Shown: positions 48,092 to 58,065, counted from the stretch's first letter. The stretch is 64,000 nt of DNA from Selenomonas sp. (GCA_022482925.1 JAKVOG010000005.1:1-64000); one strand, 5' to 3'. The notes: generated from the letters alone by a model not told the origin. Made by a program: numbers and translations.

Positions 48092-48895
48092 CTACTTGAA
48101 GCTGACGATCAACGACTTAATCAGGAGATGCCAACCATCGACCATGACAAACAGCAATATCTTGAACGGCAGCGATATCATAACCGGTGGCAGCATCATC
48201 ATGCCCATAGACATCAGGACACTGGCCACGATCATATCGATAACGATAAATGGCACATAAATCATGAAACCAATCTGAAACGCTGTCTTGAGTTCACTGA
48301 TGATGAACGCCGGTATCAATGTAAACGTTGATACATCATCCTGTGAGTCCGGCCGCTCTGCATCGGACAGATTCACGAACAGCGCCAGATCCGATTCACG
48401 GGTCTGCTTGAACATGAACTCCCGGATTGGTGCCACAACATTCGTTATAGCCTGCTCCTGAGTAATCTGCCCGGCCATATAAGGCTGGATTCCATTCTCG
48501 TTTGCCTGTCCCCAATAAGGAGACATGATGTAGAACGTCAAAAACAATGACAATGCGATAACCACCTGATTTGGCGGCACATTCTGCGTCGACAACGCAT
48601 TGCGCAGGAAGCCAATGACCACGACGATACGCACAAATGATGTCGTCATGATCAGTATGCCTGGTGCCAATGTCAGAATGGTCAGGAGTGCCATGACCTG
48701 CAACGTCACCGCCACGTCCTGAGGCTTATTGGACGAACCAACATCTACATTCACAGCTGGAATCAAAGGCGCCGCCAGTGCGTCATTTGTCATAAAAAGC
48801 AGGAGGGCTAAACCTCCCAGCAGGATTAAAACATCCCGACGTCTCAAGCGCCTACAACCCCTTCTAAAAATACGATCCAAGCACCTCACCATCAC
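48092..48895 (-). CDS. fliP: Flagellar export gate protein FliP
   Basis: 267 residues with an N-terminal signal/membrane segment (LILLGGLALLLFMTNDALA). The core reads LTLAPGILIMTTSFVRIVVVIGFLRNALSTQ, PPNQVVIALSLFLTFYIM, LIPAFIISELKTAFQIGFMIYVPF and the C-terminal LPFKILLFVMVDGWHLL. Overlaps fliO by 4 nt. Confidence 0.96.
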   Translation of the reverse strand: MMVRCLDRIFRRGCRRLRRRDVLILLGGLALLLFMTNDALAAPLIPAVNVDVGSSNKPQDVAVTLQVMALLTILTLAPGILIMTTSFVRIVVVIGFLRNALSTQNVPPNQVVIALSLFLTFYIMSPYWGQANENGIQPYMAGQITQEQAITNVVAPIREFMFKQTRESDLALFVNLSDAERPDSQDDVSTFTLIPAFIISELKTAFQIGFMIYVPFIVIDMIVASVLMSMGMMMLPPVMISLPFKILLFVMVDGWHLLIKSLIVSFK

Positions 48896-49416
48896 TTCCT
48901 GAAAAGTGGTGGTATCTTCTGGACAAGATCCGAAAGCGTCCCCAACTGCTGTGAGAACATCTCCGGCATGATTGGCGAGGACAACTCCTCACGATGCAGC
49001 TTCTCAATCTCTGCTTCATCGGTAATCTCTGACAACAGGGTAATCGAATGCTCGGTTACTCCCAGCAGGAATACCCGATCTGCCATCTCAACCACACAGA
49101 CCGAACGATTCGGTCCCAATGGCAGATGAGACAGCACACGTCCCCCATAGCCAAGCTTCTGCTGGGCAAAATGCCCTCCAAGGAAGCGGGCAGCAAAATA
49201 AGCCAGCCCCACCACAAAAGCAAAAATAGCAAAAAGGCTGACCAGATAAGCAATGGTTGACCACCAGGAAACAGGCGATGGTCGTGGGTCCGTATTCTCA
49301 TACCCGGACAGATAACCGCCCTTTGCAGCTTCTTCAGCCGCTTGGACCGGATCCGTCAGGCACAAAAATACGAGCAGCCCCACGATGCATACCCCAAAAA
49401 TGTATCTCTTTCCCAT
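48892..49416 (-). CDS. fliO: Flagellar biosynthesis protein FliO/FliZ
   Basis: 174 residues. Cleavable-looking signal (IFGVCIVGLLVFLCLTDPVQA), then one membrane helix (WWSTIAYLVSLFAIFAFVVGLAYF) and a cytosolic FliO domain (VLSHLPLGPNRSVCVVEMADRVFLLGVTEHSITLLSEI). Assists FliP assembly. Starts at the cheY stop codon. Confidence 0.92.
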   Translation of the reverse strand: MGKRYIFGVCIVGLLVFLCLTDPVQAAEEAAKGGYLSGYENTDPRPSPVSWWSTIAYLVSLFAIFAFVVGLAYFAARFLGGHFAQQKLGYGGRVLSHLPLGPNRSVCVVEMADRVFLLGVTEHSITLLSEITDEAEIEKLHREELSSPIMPEMFSQQLGTLSDLVQKIPPLFRK

Positions 49417-49778
49417 CAGCCTACTGCTTTACGGACAGCCTCCAGCACGCGATCAGCCTGGAACGGCTTGACAATAAAGTCACGCGCACCTGCCTGAATC
49501 GCCTCAATAACCATAGCCTGCTGGCCCATAGCACTGCACATAACGATCTTGGCATTTGGATCTACCTTTTTGATTTCTTTAACGGCACTGATGCCATCCA
49601 TTTCCGGCATCGTGATATCCATAGTCACGAGATCCGGTTTGAGCTCCTGATACTTCTCCAGAGCCTTCATTCCATTTTCAGCCTCGCCAACGACTTCATA
49701 GCCATTCTTCGAGAGGATATCTTTAACCATCATTCTCATGAATGCCGCATCATCAACGACTAATACTCGTACTGCCAT
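49416..49778 (-). CDS. cheY: Chemotaxis response regulator CheY
   Basis: 120 residues, a single receiver domain. Acid pocket D9-D10 (VLVVDDAAFMR), phospho-acceptor D54 in TMDITMPEMDG, Ser switch in MCSAMGQQ, Lys in FIVKPFQAD. Binds FliM/FliY on the C-ring. It has its own promoter upstream and leads cheY-fliOPQR-flhBAFG. Confidence 0.96.
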   Translation of the reverse strand: MAVRVLVVDDAAFMRMMVKDILSKNGYEVVGEAENGMKALEKYQELKPDLVTMDITMPEMDGISAVKEIKKVDPNAKIVMCSAMGQQAMVIEAIQAGARDFIVKPFQADRVLEAVRKAVG

Positions 49779-49834
49779 GTTTCATCTCTCCTCATCTTAA
49801 CAGAAATCATCCGCCTAGGTTCAACATTGTCTAA

Positions 49835-49863
49835 ATTATATAGGAAAGTCCAACTTTAAGCAA
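49835..49863 (-). promoter_or_regulatory. Promoter upstream of cheY
   Basis: TTGCTT (49863-49858), a 17-nt spacer and a perfect TATAAT (49840-49835) on the minus strand, 57 nt before cheY. It lies in the only sizeable gap (123 nt) between fliY and cheY. Confidence 0.6.
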
Positions 49864-49901
49864 GCGTATTCATCTTATGCCTTCATATCCCGGCACGGGA
49901 A

Positions 49902-51113
49902 TTACTGAAGTTTTGCTGCTCGTTCTGCCGGACTTGCTATCTCCGTAATACGAACGCCGAAGTTTTCATCAATGACTACAACCTCGCCCTTCGCCAGAAA
50001 TTTACCATTTACCTGGATATCCACTGGCTCACCAGCCAGCTTGTCCAGTTCAACAATTGAACCATTCGTCAGTTCCAAAATCTCTTTAATGGACTTTTTC
50101 GTACGTCCCAGCTCAACCGTAACGGAAAGCGGCACATCCAGGATAAGGCCGATATTGGCATCATTAACCTGAACAGGCTGCATATTCAGTGGTGTAAACT
50201 GTGCGGACTGCACGGGAACATTGCTTGCTACATGTGGCTGCATCGGCATCCCATAGCCAACGGCTGGCGCTGCTGCCATCGCTGAAGCCGGCATTGGTGC
50301 CGGTGCCGGCGCTGGAGCTGATGCCGGAGCCGGGGTGGGCGCAGGTGCTGGAGGTGCTTCCGGTGCTGGTGCTTCTTCTTCTTCAGCACCGCTCGTAAGC
50401 GCCTCAACCATTTCCTTAGCAACTGGTACCGGCAGGATCTGCATGATCTCACTATCGATAAGACCATCCACTTCCATGCGGAAGGATGTCCGCACGACCG
50501 GTTCATCAGCCCCGACCAGTTCCGTCACTTTATCCTGAGTTGCAAAATCAATCAAATTAACCTTTGGTGGTGAAATATCAATTTTCTTGTTGAACATCGT
50601 TGACAGAGACGTAGCAACCGTGCCCATCATCTGGTTCATCGATTCGCCAACCGCACTCATCGCGATTTCATTGATCTCGGTGTCCGGATTCGTGCCATCG
50701 CCGCCCATCATCAGGTCTGCAATAATCGCAGCATCCTGTGCCTGAATAGCCAGCACATTATTCCCCTCAATACCGATTGTATAGCCGACCTCCACAATGA
50801 GATACGGCATCGGATACTGTTCCTTGATAATGCTCATCGTCGCCACTGAGACCGAAGGCGTCGTAATGCTTACCTTGTGTCCCAATAAAACAGACAGCGT
50901 CGTTGCCGCACTCCCCATCGAAATATTCCCGATTTCTCCGAGTGCGTCTTTTTCAACTTCCGTGAGTACATCCTCAAACTGAGATGAACTACTGTCGGGG
51001 CTGCCTGTTGCCTCTGACTCTCCCGCTGGGGCCGCATCGCCTTCTGCTGCCGGCATCCCTCCGCCATTCAGCAGGGCGTCAATCTCCTCTTGCGAGATCA
51101 TATCGTCACTCAT
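49902..51113 (-). CDS. fliY: Flagellar switch/CheY-P phosphatase FliY (FliN family)
   Basis: About 403 residues from ATG 51113 (MSDDMISQEEIDALLNGGG), overlapping the fliM stop. Three parts are visible. First, an N-terminal CheY-binding peptide (SQEEIDALL). Second, a CheC-like domain with two phosphatase motifs (LGEIGNISMGSAATTLS; SAVGESMNQMMGTVATSL). After a roughly 70-residue Ala/Pro linker comes the SpoA C-ring domain (DVPLSVTVELGRTKKSIKEILEL). An earlier in-frame ATG (51134) is possible. It ends the fliL-fliM-fliY group before the cheY promoter. Confidence 0.95.
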   Translation of the reverse strand: MSDDMISQEEIDALLNGGGMPAAEGDAAPAGESEATGSPDSSSSQFEDVLTEVEKDALGEIGNISMGSAATTLSVLLGHKVSITTPSVSVATMSIIKEQYPMPYLIVEVGYTIGIEGNNVLAIQAQDAAIIADLMMGGDGTNPDTEINEIAMSAVGESMNQMMGTVATSLSTMFNKKIDISPPKVNLIDFATQDKVTELVGADEPVVRTSFRMEVDGLIDSEIMQILPVPVAKEMVEALTSGAEEEEAPAPEAPPAPAPTPAPASAPAPAPAPMPASAMAAAPAVGYGMPMQPHVASNVPVQSAQFTPLNMQPVQVNDANIGLILDVPLSVTVELGRTKKSIKEILELTNGSIVELDKLAGEPVDIQVNGKFLAKGEVVVIDENFGVRITEIASPAERAAKLQ

Positions 51114-52110
51114 CAGTATCTTCATCTCCTTCATTTATGATTCTAGTGATTTGAACGGCCATCTTCTTGCCAGATGTACCAGGGCGGCAATAGAATTTTG
51201 GCTTATGTCCGACCAGGCAGGTCAGATTATCTTCCACTTTCGTATCCATCTGCAAAACATCCCCGAATCCCAAAGTAAGGAATTCGTTGATTGTAATGTC
51301 CACTGATCCAAGCTGGACCACAAATGGAACCTCCGTGCGTTCAATCTTCTTCTGCAGGATCTTGACCTGCTCCGGATCATCATCCTTCGATACGGAGGAT
51401 GCTACCCAGAATGTCGTAGTCAACTTCGACATGATTGGTTCAAGGACCAGGTAAGGAATACAGATATTCATCATACCCTCAACCTCGCCGACCTTCATCT
51501 GAATCGTCACGATGACCACCATATCACTTGGTGGGACAATCTGTGTGAACTGTGGATTCGATTCGGTGGCTTCCAGGGTTGGTGAAAATTCAACCACTGT
51601 CGACCAGGCTTCCTGCAATTGCCGCATGGCCGTATCGATGAAGCGTTTCATAACCACTTCTTCGATCTCGGTCAGCACACGCGGCTTGAGCCCGGTCCTC
51701 CCTTCACCACCGAATACACGATCAATGAAGGCAAAGGCAATTTCCGTATTGACCTCCATAATGATATTGCCCTTCAGCGGCGGAACCGCCAGGATACTGA
51801 TAACCGAAGGGTTTGCCAACGATTGTACGAATTCCTGATAGGTCAGCTGCTCAACTGAGGCAACCTCCACATTCACCAGAGTCCGGAGATGGGTGGACAA
51901 ATACGTATTGAGTAAGCGCGAAAAGCTCTCATGGAGCATGAACAGTGTTCTGATCTGATCCTTAGCAAACTTATCCGGGCGCTTAAAATCGTATGTCTTG
52001 ACTTTCTTTTGCTCTTCATCTGCTTTCACTTCTTCAGCGGACACCGTTCCGTCCGATAAAGCGGAAAGCAGCTTATCTATCTCGGATTGAGACAGTACAT
52101 CATCTGCCAA
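51106..52110 (-). CDS. fliM: Flagellar motor switch protein FliM
   Basis: 334 residues. N-terminal CheY-P-binding peptide (VLSQSEIDKLLSAL), a CheC-like middle domain (YDFKRPDKFAKDQIRTLFMLHE, FGGEGRTGLKPRVLTEIEEVV), and the C-terminal SpoA domain (VPFVVQLGSVDITINEFLTLGFGDVLQMD). Forms the C-ring with FliG and FliY. Lies 34 nt after fliL. Confidence 0.97.
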   Translation of the reverse strand: MADDVLSQSEIDKLLSALSDGTVSAEEVKADEEQKKVKTYDFKRPDKFAKDQIRTLFMLHESFSRLLNTYLSTHLRTLVNVEVASVEQLTYQEFVQSLANPSVISILAVPPLKGNIIMEVNTEIAFAFIDRVFGGEGRTGLKPRVLTEIEEVVMKRFIDTAMRQLQEAWSTVVEFSPTLEATESNPQFTQIVPPSDMVVIVTIQMKVGEVEGMMNICIPYLVLEPIMSKLTTTFWVASSVSKDDDPEQVKILQKKIERTEVPFVVQLGSVDITINEFLTLGFGDVLQMDTKVEDNLTCLVGHKPKFYCRPGTSGKKMAVQITRIINEGDEDTDE

Positions 52111-52144
52111 TCTTCGTCCTCCTTCCTGCTGTTTTTCTCATGGC

Positions 52145-52655
52145 TTACTGAAGCAGGAAGCTTGTGATATAAACATCATAAACAGACCCGGCACCAAGTT
52201 TTGCATTCAGTTCATCCTTCAGCCGCTTCTTCAGATCATCCTGCTTGGTGGCATCAAAGTCATCAAGTTTTGAACTGCGAAGCATCTGCATTGTCGTATC
52301 AAGCACTTTCGTCTCAGCCATCGGTTTCAGTTTGCCATCATCGCTAAGATTATCCTTCTTGCCAGGATTCATCTCAAGGACGATACCTGCCTTCAGGAAC
52401 TTGCCCGCCTTCTGTCCACCGACATTGACCATAATACCTTCCTTGGCATCTCCCAACTTAATGAACGTACCAGGATCATGATGCTCGCTTACTGACTCAG
52501 TAGCCGTATCCGCCATCATCTTTGTTGTGATAAAGAACGAGATACCACCCTGCCAGAACGAGACCTACCAGGACGAGCACTACCACCAGAATAATCGGAG
52601 ATTTCTTCTTCTTTTCTTCTGGTGCTGTCTCTGTCTCCTTTTGTTCGTCAGCCAT
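52145..52655 (-). CDS. fliL: Flagellar basal body-associated protein FliL (frame broken once)
   Basis: About 169 residues from ATG 52655 (MADEQKETETAPEEKKKK), preceded by GGAGGGAG. One membrane helix (SPIILVVVLVLVGLVLAGG) is followed by an extracytoplasmic stomatin-like domain ending FLKAGIVLEMNPGKKDN, DVYITSFLLQ. One extra G near 52550 breaks the frame; removing it gives AGGISFFITTKMMADTAT. Supports stator-rotor coupling. It follows flbD; motA/motB, often found between them, are absent. Confidence 0.92.
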
Positions 52656-52719
52656 ATGTTACTCCCTCCATAGTACATACTACTTTTTCATTATACCAAG
52701 ACTTTAAGAATTGTCTACA

Positions 52720-52920
52720 TCAAAATTGATGCAAAGCCCGGCGATACTTCATCACACGGCGGACAATCTCTTCCATCGGCTCATCCACAATCAGCTTCTT
52801 GCCATTGGTCAATGTAACCACCGTATCCGGAGTTTCTTCTATCGTTTCTATTATTTCGGCATTCAGCACGAATTCTCCTTTTTTATTTGTCTTAGAATTA
52901 AATTTTGTGAGCATAATCAT
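52720..52920 (-). CDS. flbD: Flagellar FlbD family protein
   Basis: 66 residues from ATG 52920 (MIMLTKFNSKTNKKGEFVLN), 9 nt after GGAG. Contains IETIEETPDTVVTLTNGKKLIVDEP followed by a basic helix. Matches the small FlbD family (SwrD in Bacillus, which raises motor power). A terminator separates it from flgE. Confidence 0.9.
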   Translation of the reverse strand: MIMLTKFNSKTNKKGEFVLNAEIIETIEETPDTVVTLTNGKKLIVDEPMEEIVRRVMKYRRALHQF

Positions 52921-53052
52921 CGGCGCCATCTCCTTGCCATAACATTCACACCTTTCTTACTTATTTTTCGGCGTGCAGTCCCCATTTTCCTCTTAAATTT
53001 TGAAGTTTCTTAGAAAATCCTGAAATATTTTCGCTTTTTTCGCCTCACAAGG

Positions 53053-53082
53053 AAAAAGACCGACGCAAGATCTGCATCGGTC
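53053..53082 (-). terminator. Terminator after flgE
   Basis: A 9-bp stem GACCGATGC / GCGTCGGTC (one U-G pair, which fixes the minus strand) followed by TTTTTCC. The stretch from here to flbD (about 130 nt) must hold the promoter for flbD-fliLMY, but no clear box pair is visible. Confidence 0.8.
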
Positions 53083-53126
53083 CCTTTGCCTGTATTCTCA
53101 TGATGCGCCGAAAATGGCACAATCAC

Positions 53127-55181
53127 TTAACGTTTCATACCAATAAGTGTCTCCAGCATCTCATCACCGACCGTGATGATCTTGGAGTTCGACTGGAAAC
53201 CACGCTGGGTGATAATCATATCCGAGAACTCATTGGCGATATCGACATTGGACATCTCCAAAGCGGACGGCGTGATCGTCACGCCCAGATCGCTGGCCGT
53301 CTTGACATTTGCCGTACCAGAATTGTTCGACTCCTGATACAGACTGCTGCCCGTCTTCGTGAGGCCAGACGCATTATTGAACTGTGCCACCGCTATCTGA
53401 GCCTCGGTCTGCTTAACACCATTGGTATAAGTACCAGTAACGGTGCCTGTACTGTCGATTGATACGCTGGACAATGTACCTGCCGCATTACCATCTGACG
53501 AAGCATTGATGGTACTATTACCAGCATACTGCGTCAGGCTTGACAAACTGGCTGACACTGTTTCAGCCGCAGCTCCATTTGTCGGCGTCAATGTCAAGGA
53601 TGCTGAGCCAGAAACATATTTCCCCGATGTATCAAAAACAAGATCTGAAGCGGTCAAATCTACTGTCGTTGTTGTTCCGTCCGAATCCGTAATGGCATTG
53701 GTATTCGTCCCGCCGCTCAGGCTTAACGACCAGGTATTGTCTGCAGTCTTGGTGAATAAGACCGGAATCTTATGGGCCTCTCCCAATGAATCATAAGACG
53801 TAATCGTAGTGGTCACCGGAGAATAATACGTATCACCCTTTGCATACGTTTTCCCGGACAAACCCGTACTGGTCGTACCATCTGTAGTAGTGATACTCAG
53901 CGATTTCGCTGTTTTTTCTGTCCGCGTAACCGAACTGACGGTTCCATCTGAATCACGTCCATAATATTGGTAAGCCTGATTGGCCGTAGTGATTTTTAAT
54001 TTACCGGTCGTAGTATCTGATGTGCTTAGCGTCGTATCAATATCCTTGGCGGTTACTTTTATATCCCCCTTGGGTGTTTTTACTGTAGTTCCGACAGCAG
54101 CATCAATCTCGCCAATCTTCAGGTCAAAAGATACGCTATCACCATCTTTATAGGTAAAACCTTCCGGCTTCGGCACGGTAACCTTTACCTGCTTACCATT
54201 CATTTCGGTTGGACTTGTCAAAGTCATGGTCAACTGGGTCTCCCCCGTTTCCGTCCCTGCCGTCGTAACGCCATTTGTATCAATCGTTCCTTTGATCGTA
54301 TACGCATCACCAATCGCATAAGTACCAGAAGTCAATCCTGTAACACTGAGTGTACTGCCATCTGCATAGGTTATTGTATTAACACTAGTGCCCGGTTTGA
54401 GTGTCAGATCGACTGATCCGCCAGTTGCATCCACAGAGGTAATCGTTGTCTTATACAAGGCTTTATCCTTTACGCTATCTCCTGTCGTGAAATCATACCC
54501 TGCCGTACTATCTAACGTAATGTTGCTTCGATTGCTTCCATTGATCAGCCCCAGGCTGATCGTACCCGATGGATAGCTTGTCAGTGTCTCTGATGTTCCA
54601 TCACTATAAGTAGGGACAATACTGGATATCGTCTTCCCTTCCGTACTTGCATTCAAATTGTTACTATAAGTCGCTGTTGATGTTTTTTTTGATGCCATCG
54701 ATTTCCCCGATGGGATCGTGATATTTCCCGCCGCCCCACTCGTACTCAACGTTCCATCAGTTGCCGTCCATCCTTGCACATACAGGCCAGAACTCGGTAA
54801 GACATAGTTTCCCTTCGCATCGAACTCAAACGCACCATCGCGCGTATAATAGGTCTCTGAACCTTTCTTCACGACAAACAGACCATTACCTGACAGACAG
54901 AGATCTGTATTCTTGCCGGTCGACTGGACGGAACCATCGGTGAAGATGGTATCAATGCTGGCTACGCCAGTGCCGAGACCGATCTGCTTCGGGTTGGTAC
55001 CACCAAGGTTATCACTCGGCGCCGATGCACCGGTCAGTGTCTGGGATAAGGTGTCGGCAAAAGTCGTACGGCTCGATTTGAAACCGGTCGTGTTGACGTT
55101 GGCAATGTTATTGCCGATGGTATCCATGCGGGTCTGATGGCTCTTAAGGCCGGAAACACCCGAAAAAAGTGAACGCATCAT
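53127..55181 (-). CDS. flgE: Flagellar hook protein FlgE, unusually long
   Basis: 684 residues, against about 400 in E. coli. The N-terminal rod-type segment (MMRSLFSGVSGLKSHQTRMDTIGNNIANVNTTGFKSS) and C-terminal coiled-coil end (LEMSNVDIANEFSDMIITQRGFQSNSKIIT) are standard. Between them (about residues 150-560) is a very long Thr/Ser/Gly/Asp-rich insertion that forms the exposed hook domains. The gene is unbroken. Last gene of the fliK-flgD-TIGR02530-flgE block. Confidence 0.95.
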   Translation of the reverse strand: MMRSLFSGVSGLKSHQTRMDTIGNNIANVNTTGFKSSRTTFADTLSQTLTGASAPSDNLGGTNPKQIGLGTGVASIDTIFTDGSVQSTGKNTDLCLSGNGLFVVKKGSETYYTRDGAFEFDAKGNYVLPSSGLYVQGWTATDGTLSTSGAAGNITIPSGKSMASKKTSTATYSNNLNASTEGKTISSIVPTYSDGTSETLTSYPSGTISLGLINGSNRSNITLDSTAGYDFTTGDSVKDKALYKTTITSVDATGGSVDLTLKPGTSVNTITYADGSTLSVTGLTSGTYAIGDAYTIKGTIDTNGVTTAGTETGETQLTMTLTSPTEMNGKQVKVTVPKPEGFTYKDGDSVSFDLKIGEIDAAVGTTVKTPKGDIKVTAKDIDTTLSTSDTTTGKLKITTANQAYQYYGRDSDGTVSSVTRTEKTAKSLSITTTDGTTSTGLSGKTYAKGDTYYSPVTTTITSYDSLGEAHKIPVLFTKTADNTWSLSLSGGTNTNAITDSDGTTTTVDLTASDLVFDTSGKYVSGSASLTLTPTNGAAAETVSASLSSLTQYAGNSTINASSDGNAAGTLSSVSIDSTGTVTGTYTNGVKQTEAQIAVAQFNNASGLTKTGSSLYQESNNSGTANVKTASDLGVTITPSALEMSNVDIANEFSDMIITQRGFQSNSKIITVGDEMLETLIGMKR

Positions 55182-55272
55182 AATGAATTACTCCCTTTCC
55201 ATTCTTTCATCATGATGCAGCAACTGAACCGCTTCTGTCAGTCGGCGGTCCTAAACTTCCCGTAGGTCCAGT

Positions 55273-55668
55273 TTATAGAATTGCTGCACTATCAATATTG
55301 GTTATAATGTTGTCTTTTGCGCCCGTTCCGTCCATGGCGGTAATCACCGTCCGGTTTTTCACACTGACAACGAAGGCTACATCGCCGGTGTATACGAGAG
55401 ACTCCCTGGCTCCCTTTTGAGCCAGCCGCTCGACGGTATCATCCAGCTTGGCAAGGGTATCCTCGCTGAGCTGGATGTTTCTCTCCTGCAAACGCGCCTG
55501 CGCATGCTGAGAGAATGTCACCGTCTTCTTTGCAGCCTCGAAATAGTTCTCGAAACTGCCCTGCTGCGGCTGACTCGCCGTCGCCCGGACACGATCATTG
55601 TGGCCGGTGGCGTGATTATCGATGGGCAGGAGTGGCTGGGAATTGAAATAGATTCTTGAATCAGCCAT
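55273..55668 (-). CDS. TIGR02530 family flagellar protein
   Basis: 131 residues. The conserved core is VTFSQHAQARLQERNIQLSEDTLAKLDDTVERLAQKGARESLV followed by DVAFVVSVKNRTVITAMDG. This matches the small TIGR02530 family that lies between flgD and flgE in Firmicutes and spirochaete-like operons. Likely a hook assembly factor; the biochemical role is not established. No signal peptide. Confidence 0.88.
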   Translation of the reverse strand: MADSRIYFNSQPLLPIDNHATGHNDRVRATASQPQQGSFENYFEAAKKTVTFSQHAQARLQERNIQLSEDTLAKLDDTVERLAQKGARESLVYTGDVAFVVSVKNRTVITAMDGTGAKDNIITNIDSAAIL

Positions 55669-55699
55669 TTTCCTGACTCCCTCCTGTATTCTTTTTTAC

Positions 55700-56293
55700 T
55701 CAGGTCGAAGAGCTTGTCGAAGTAGACGTCGAGCCCGTACCGATCCTCGTCAAATTGCCCACGCTGACCTGATGGGTCGCACCGCTCGAATCCTTGACCA
55801 TGAGGGTTGGAGCACCATCCGAAATACTGACACCTGTAACGGTACCTTCATATTTCGTCGTGGTTGTCTGGGTCTTACCATTCGAATCCGTAACGGCCTT
55901 GCCGCTCGAATCGGTAACGGTCGATGTCGTCGTCCACTGGACATTCTGCCCGATCATATTGCTGAGCTGACCGACCAGGAGCGACGTATCGATGTTGTTG
56001 ACCAGAGTGGAAACGCCCGTCAATGCACTGGCGACGTTAGTCATCTGCTCCAGTGATGAGAACTGTGCCAGCTGCGACAGATACTCACTGTTATCCTGTG
56101 GATCCAGTGGGTCCTGATACTGCATCTGCGTGACCAGCAGCTGCAGAAATGCATCTTTGTTCAAAGCCGTGCTTGATGATGTTGACGTCGAGGTCGACGT
56201 CGAGGTAGCTGATGATGCAGCACTCGATGAACTGTAGGTACTGGCATCATAGGTCACACCATTAACTGTAATGGTATTCAATGAATTTGCCAT
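55700..56293 (-). CDS. flgD: Flagellar hook assembly (cap) protein FlgD
   Basis: 197 residues. The conserved N-terminal export/assembly part [42 protein letters not shown] sits at about residues 44-85. It is preceded by a Ser/Thr run (repeated TS, residues 20-43) and followed by a small beta domain ([34 protein letters not shown]). A second TS run ends the protein. Caps the growing hook for FlgE polymerisation. Confidence 0.95.
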   Translation of the reverse strand: MANSLNTITVNGVTYDASTYSSSSAASSATSTSTSTSTSSSTALNKDAFLQLLVTQMQYQDPLDPQDNSEYLSQLAQFSSLEQMTNVASALTGVSTLVNNIDTSLLVGQLSNMIGQNVQWTTTSTVTDSSGKAVTDSNGKTQTTTTKYEGTVTGVSISDGAPTLMVKDSSGATHQVSVGNLTRIGTGSTSTSTSSST

Positions 56294-56313
56294 GTTGGTG
56301 TTCCTCCTTTTAG

Positions 56314-57993
56314 TTAAATACGGTAGTCAACGCCCTCCATGGCTGTATTTTCCCTGGTCTGTACAGCTGCGGACAAAGACTCTGCTTCTTCCACATAGTC
56401 ATCAGATCCCATCTGTACCCCACGTACAGAAGTGTTGCTGCTGCCCTGCTGATTCTGCCAGGCCTGCTGTCCCTGATCCTGTGGCAACTGACCATCGGCC
56501 AGTCCAGCATAGACTTCCACGCTGTCTACCTTGATTCCCTGATTATTGAGTTCCTGACGGAGCTGAACCAGCGAATTCTCGATGACCGTACGTACCTGTG
56601 CATTATCACTATGGAACGATGCATTCACCGATCCATTCTGGCTGACCGACACCTTTAAGGTGAGATCCCCCAAATGATCCGGATTCAGCTTGATGACCAT
56701 CTCGGTATTCTCATTCGTGCGGATCAGGCGTGCCTGATCCACGATCTGACGGGGAATATCATAGTCGGTCTGCGTCTGCTGACCAGCCTGTACCTGATTC
56801 GCCGTGCCAGTTTCCTTGATGCTGTCCTGCAATCCCTGTTGGAACATGCTGACCTGGGTATTGGCGGTGCTATCCGTCGTTTTCTGGGGTGGTGCGGTAC
56901 GATCAGCAGCAGCCTCTTCCGGCAGCTGCTGCATCAACTGAACACCCGAGTCTCCCGTATCCGGCTGACTCTGATTCTGTCCGGCTGCATTCTGCTGGCC
57001 AGATGAAGTGTGCTGCTGATTCAGTGCCTGCTGCGCATCCATACGCAACGGTGCAGCCTGCGTCCGGTCCTCAACGCTGAGCGCCGCCCCATCCAGCAAG
57101 CTGGAGGCCGACTTCGTTGTTGCGCTGTCCTTAGCCTGGCCTGTGGTCAACTGGGCAGCAGTCTGGCCCGTTGCTGACTGTGCCGACGCGAGAGTCGTAG
57201 CTGCTGACTGAGCGGCTACTGTCACCTGAGCCGTCTGAACGGCTGGCTGCTGATTGGCTGCTGCCGTATTCTGCACCATCATGCCCTGCAGATTATTATT
57301 CTGCAGATTACCGGCTGCCGTCTGGCTGTTTGCCAGCTGAGCTTCCAGCACCGTTCCTGCAGCCGCCTGCTGACCAGCATTCTGTGCATTGGCAGTTTCT
57401 GTCAACACGGCAGCCTGAAGTGTTGTGTTCTGGAGTGCCGGCTGCACCGGTGTCTGGGCCTGACTCTGTATTGACACCCCAGCTGATTGCATTGACTGGC
57501 TGGCAGCCTTCAGCTGCTGACCAGAAAGCATTGCCAGGAAATCCTGATTCTTCAGGCCTGCTTCAGTGGATTGTGGAATCAGGCTCTGCAGATTACTCTG
57601 CACGGCCGACTTCACCTGAACAGCATCCGTCTGACCGTTCCCCGCAGTACTGATTGTCAAAACCGCAGCCGGATCCGAGCCCAACTGAGTCTGGGCCGTT
57701 TCAGTCTGAGCAGCAGTATTGCCATTTCCCTGTTGTAAAGCTGCCAGCACCGCTGCTAATGGGGTCTGTGTTTTGTCATCCTTGGCTCCTGTATCCTCTG
57801 CACCATCCTGTGCATCAGCTGCGACATCAGCCGCCGACTGCTTGGCATCGGTACTGGCCTTCCCCAATGCGTCATCAAACGAATCATCCGAAGCAGTTGT
57901 CTTCTTACCAGTCTTCGCAACAGGCTTACTGCTCGGAGCTTTCGTCTGAGCTGCCGCCTGAGGCGCTACTGTCATTACATTCGTTGTACTCAC
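56314..57993 (-). CDS. fliK: Flagellar hook-length control protein FliK
   Basis: 559 residues from GTG 57993, after GGAGGAGG. Residues 1 to about 430 are a Gln/Ala/Thr-rich, low-complexity ruler (repeated QNAAGQ, AQTAQ-like stretches). The C-terminal substrate-switch domain is clear: [61 protein letters not shown]. FliK measures the hook and switches FlhB specificity. Start of a transcription unit after a strong terminator. Confidence 0.93.
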   Translation of the reverse strand: MSTTNVMTVAPQAAAQTKAPSSKPVAKTGKKTTASDDSFDDALGKASTDAKQSAADVAADAQDGAEDTGAKDDKTQTPLAAVLAALQQGNGNTAAQTETAQTQLGSDPAAVLTISTAGNGQTDAVQVKSAVQSNLQSLIPQSTEAGLKNQDFLAMLSGQQLKAASQSMQSAGVSIQSQAQTPVQPALQNTTLQAAVLTETANAQNAGQQAAAGTVLEAQLANSQTAAGNLQNNNLQGMMVQNTAAANQQPAVQTAQVTVAAQSAATTLASAQSATGQTAAQLTTGQAKDSATTKSASSLLDGAALSVEDRTQAAPLRMDAQQALNQQHTSSGQQNAAGQNQSQPDTGDSGVQLMQQLPEEAAADRTAPPQKTTDSTANTQVSMFQQGLQDSIKETGTANQVQAGQQTQTDYDIPRQIVDQARLIRTNENTEMVIKLNPDHLGDLTLKVSVSQNGSVNASFHSDNAQVRTVIENSLVQLRQELNNQGIKVDSVEVYAGLADGQLPQDQGQQAWQNQQGSSNTSVRGVQMGSDDYVEEAESLSAAVQTRENTAMEGVDYRI

Positions 57994-58018
57994 TATTTTT
58001 TCACCTCCTCCATTTACT

Positions 58019-58045
58019 ATATCGTCGAGAAACAGGTTTCTCTTA
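58019..58045 (-). promoter_or_regulatory. Sigma-28-like promoter of fliK with a palindromic spacer
   Basis: On the minus strand TAAG (58045-58042), a 15-nt spacer and GACGATAT (58026-58019). The FliA consensus is TAAA, 15 nt, GCCGATAA, so 9 of 12 positions agree. The spacer region GAGAAACAGGTTTCTC (58027-58042) is a perfect 7-bp dyad around two bases, a possible operator. It lies between the motE terminator and fliK. Confidence 0.45.
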
Positions 58046-58065
58046 AGTCATATTTCGCGATAAAG

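Noticed and set aside
52930..53050. Sigma-28 promoter before flbD (GCCGAAAA near 52965)
   Set aside because: No TAAA-like box at the required 15-nt distance.
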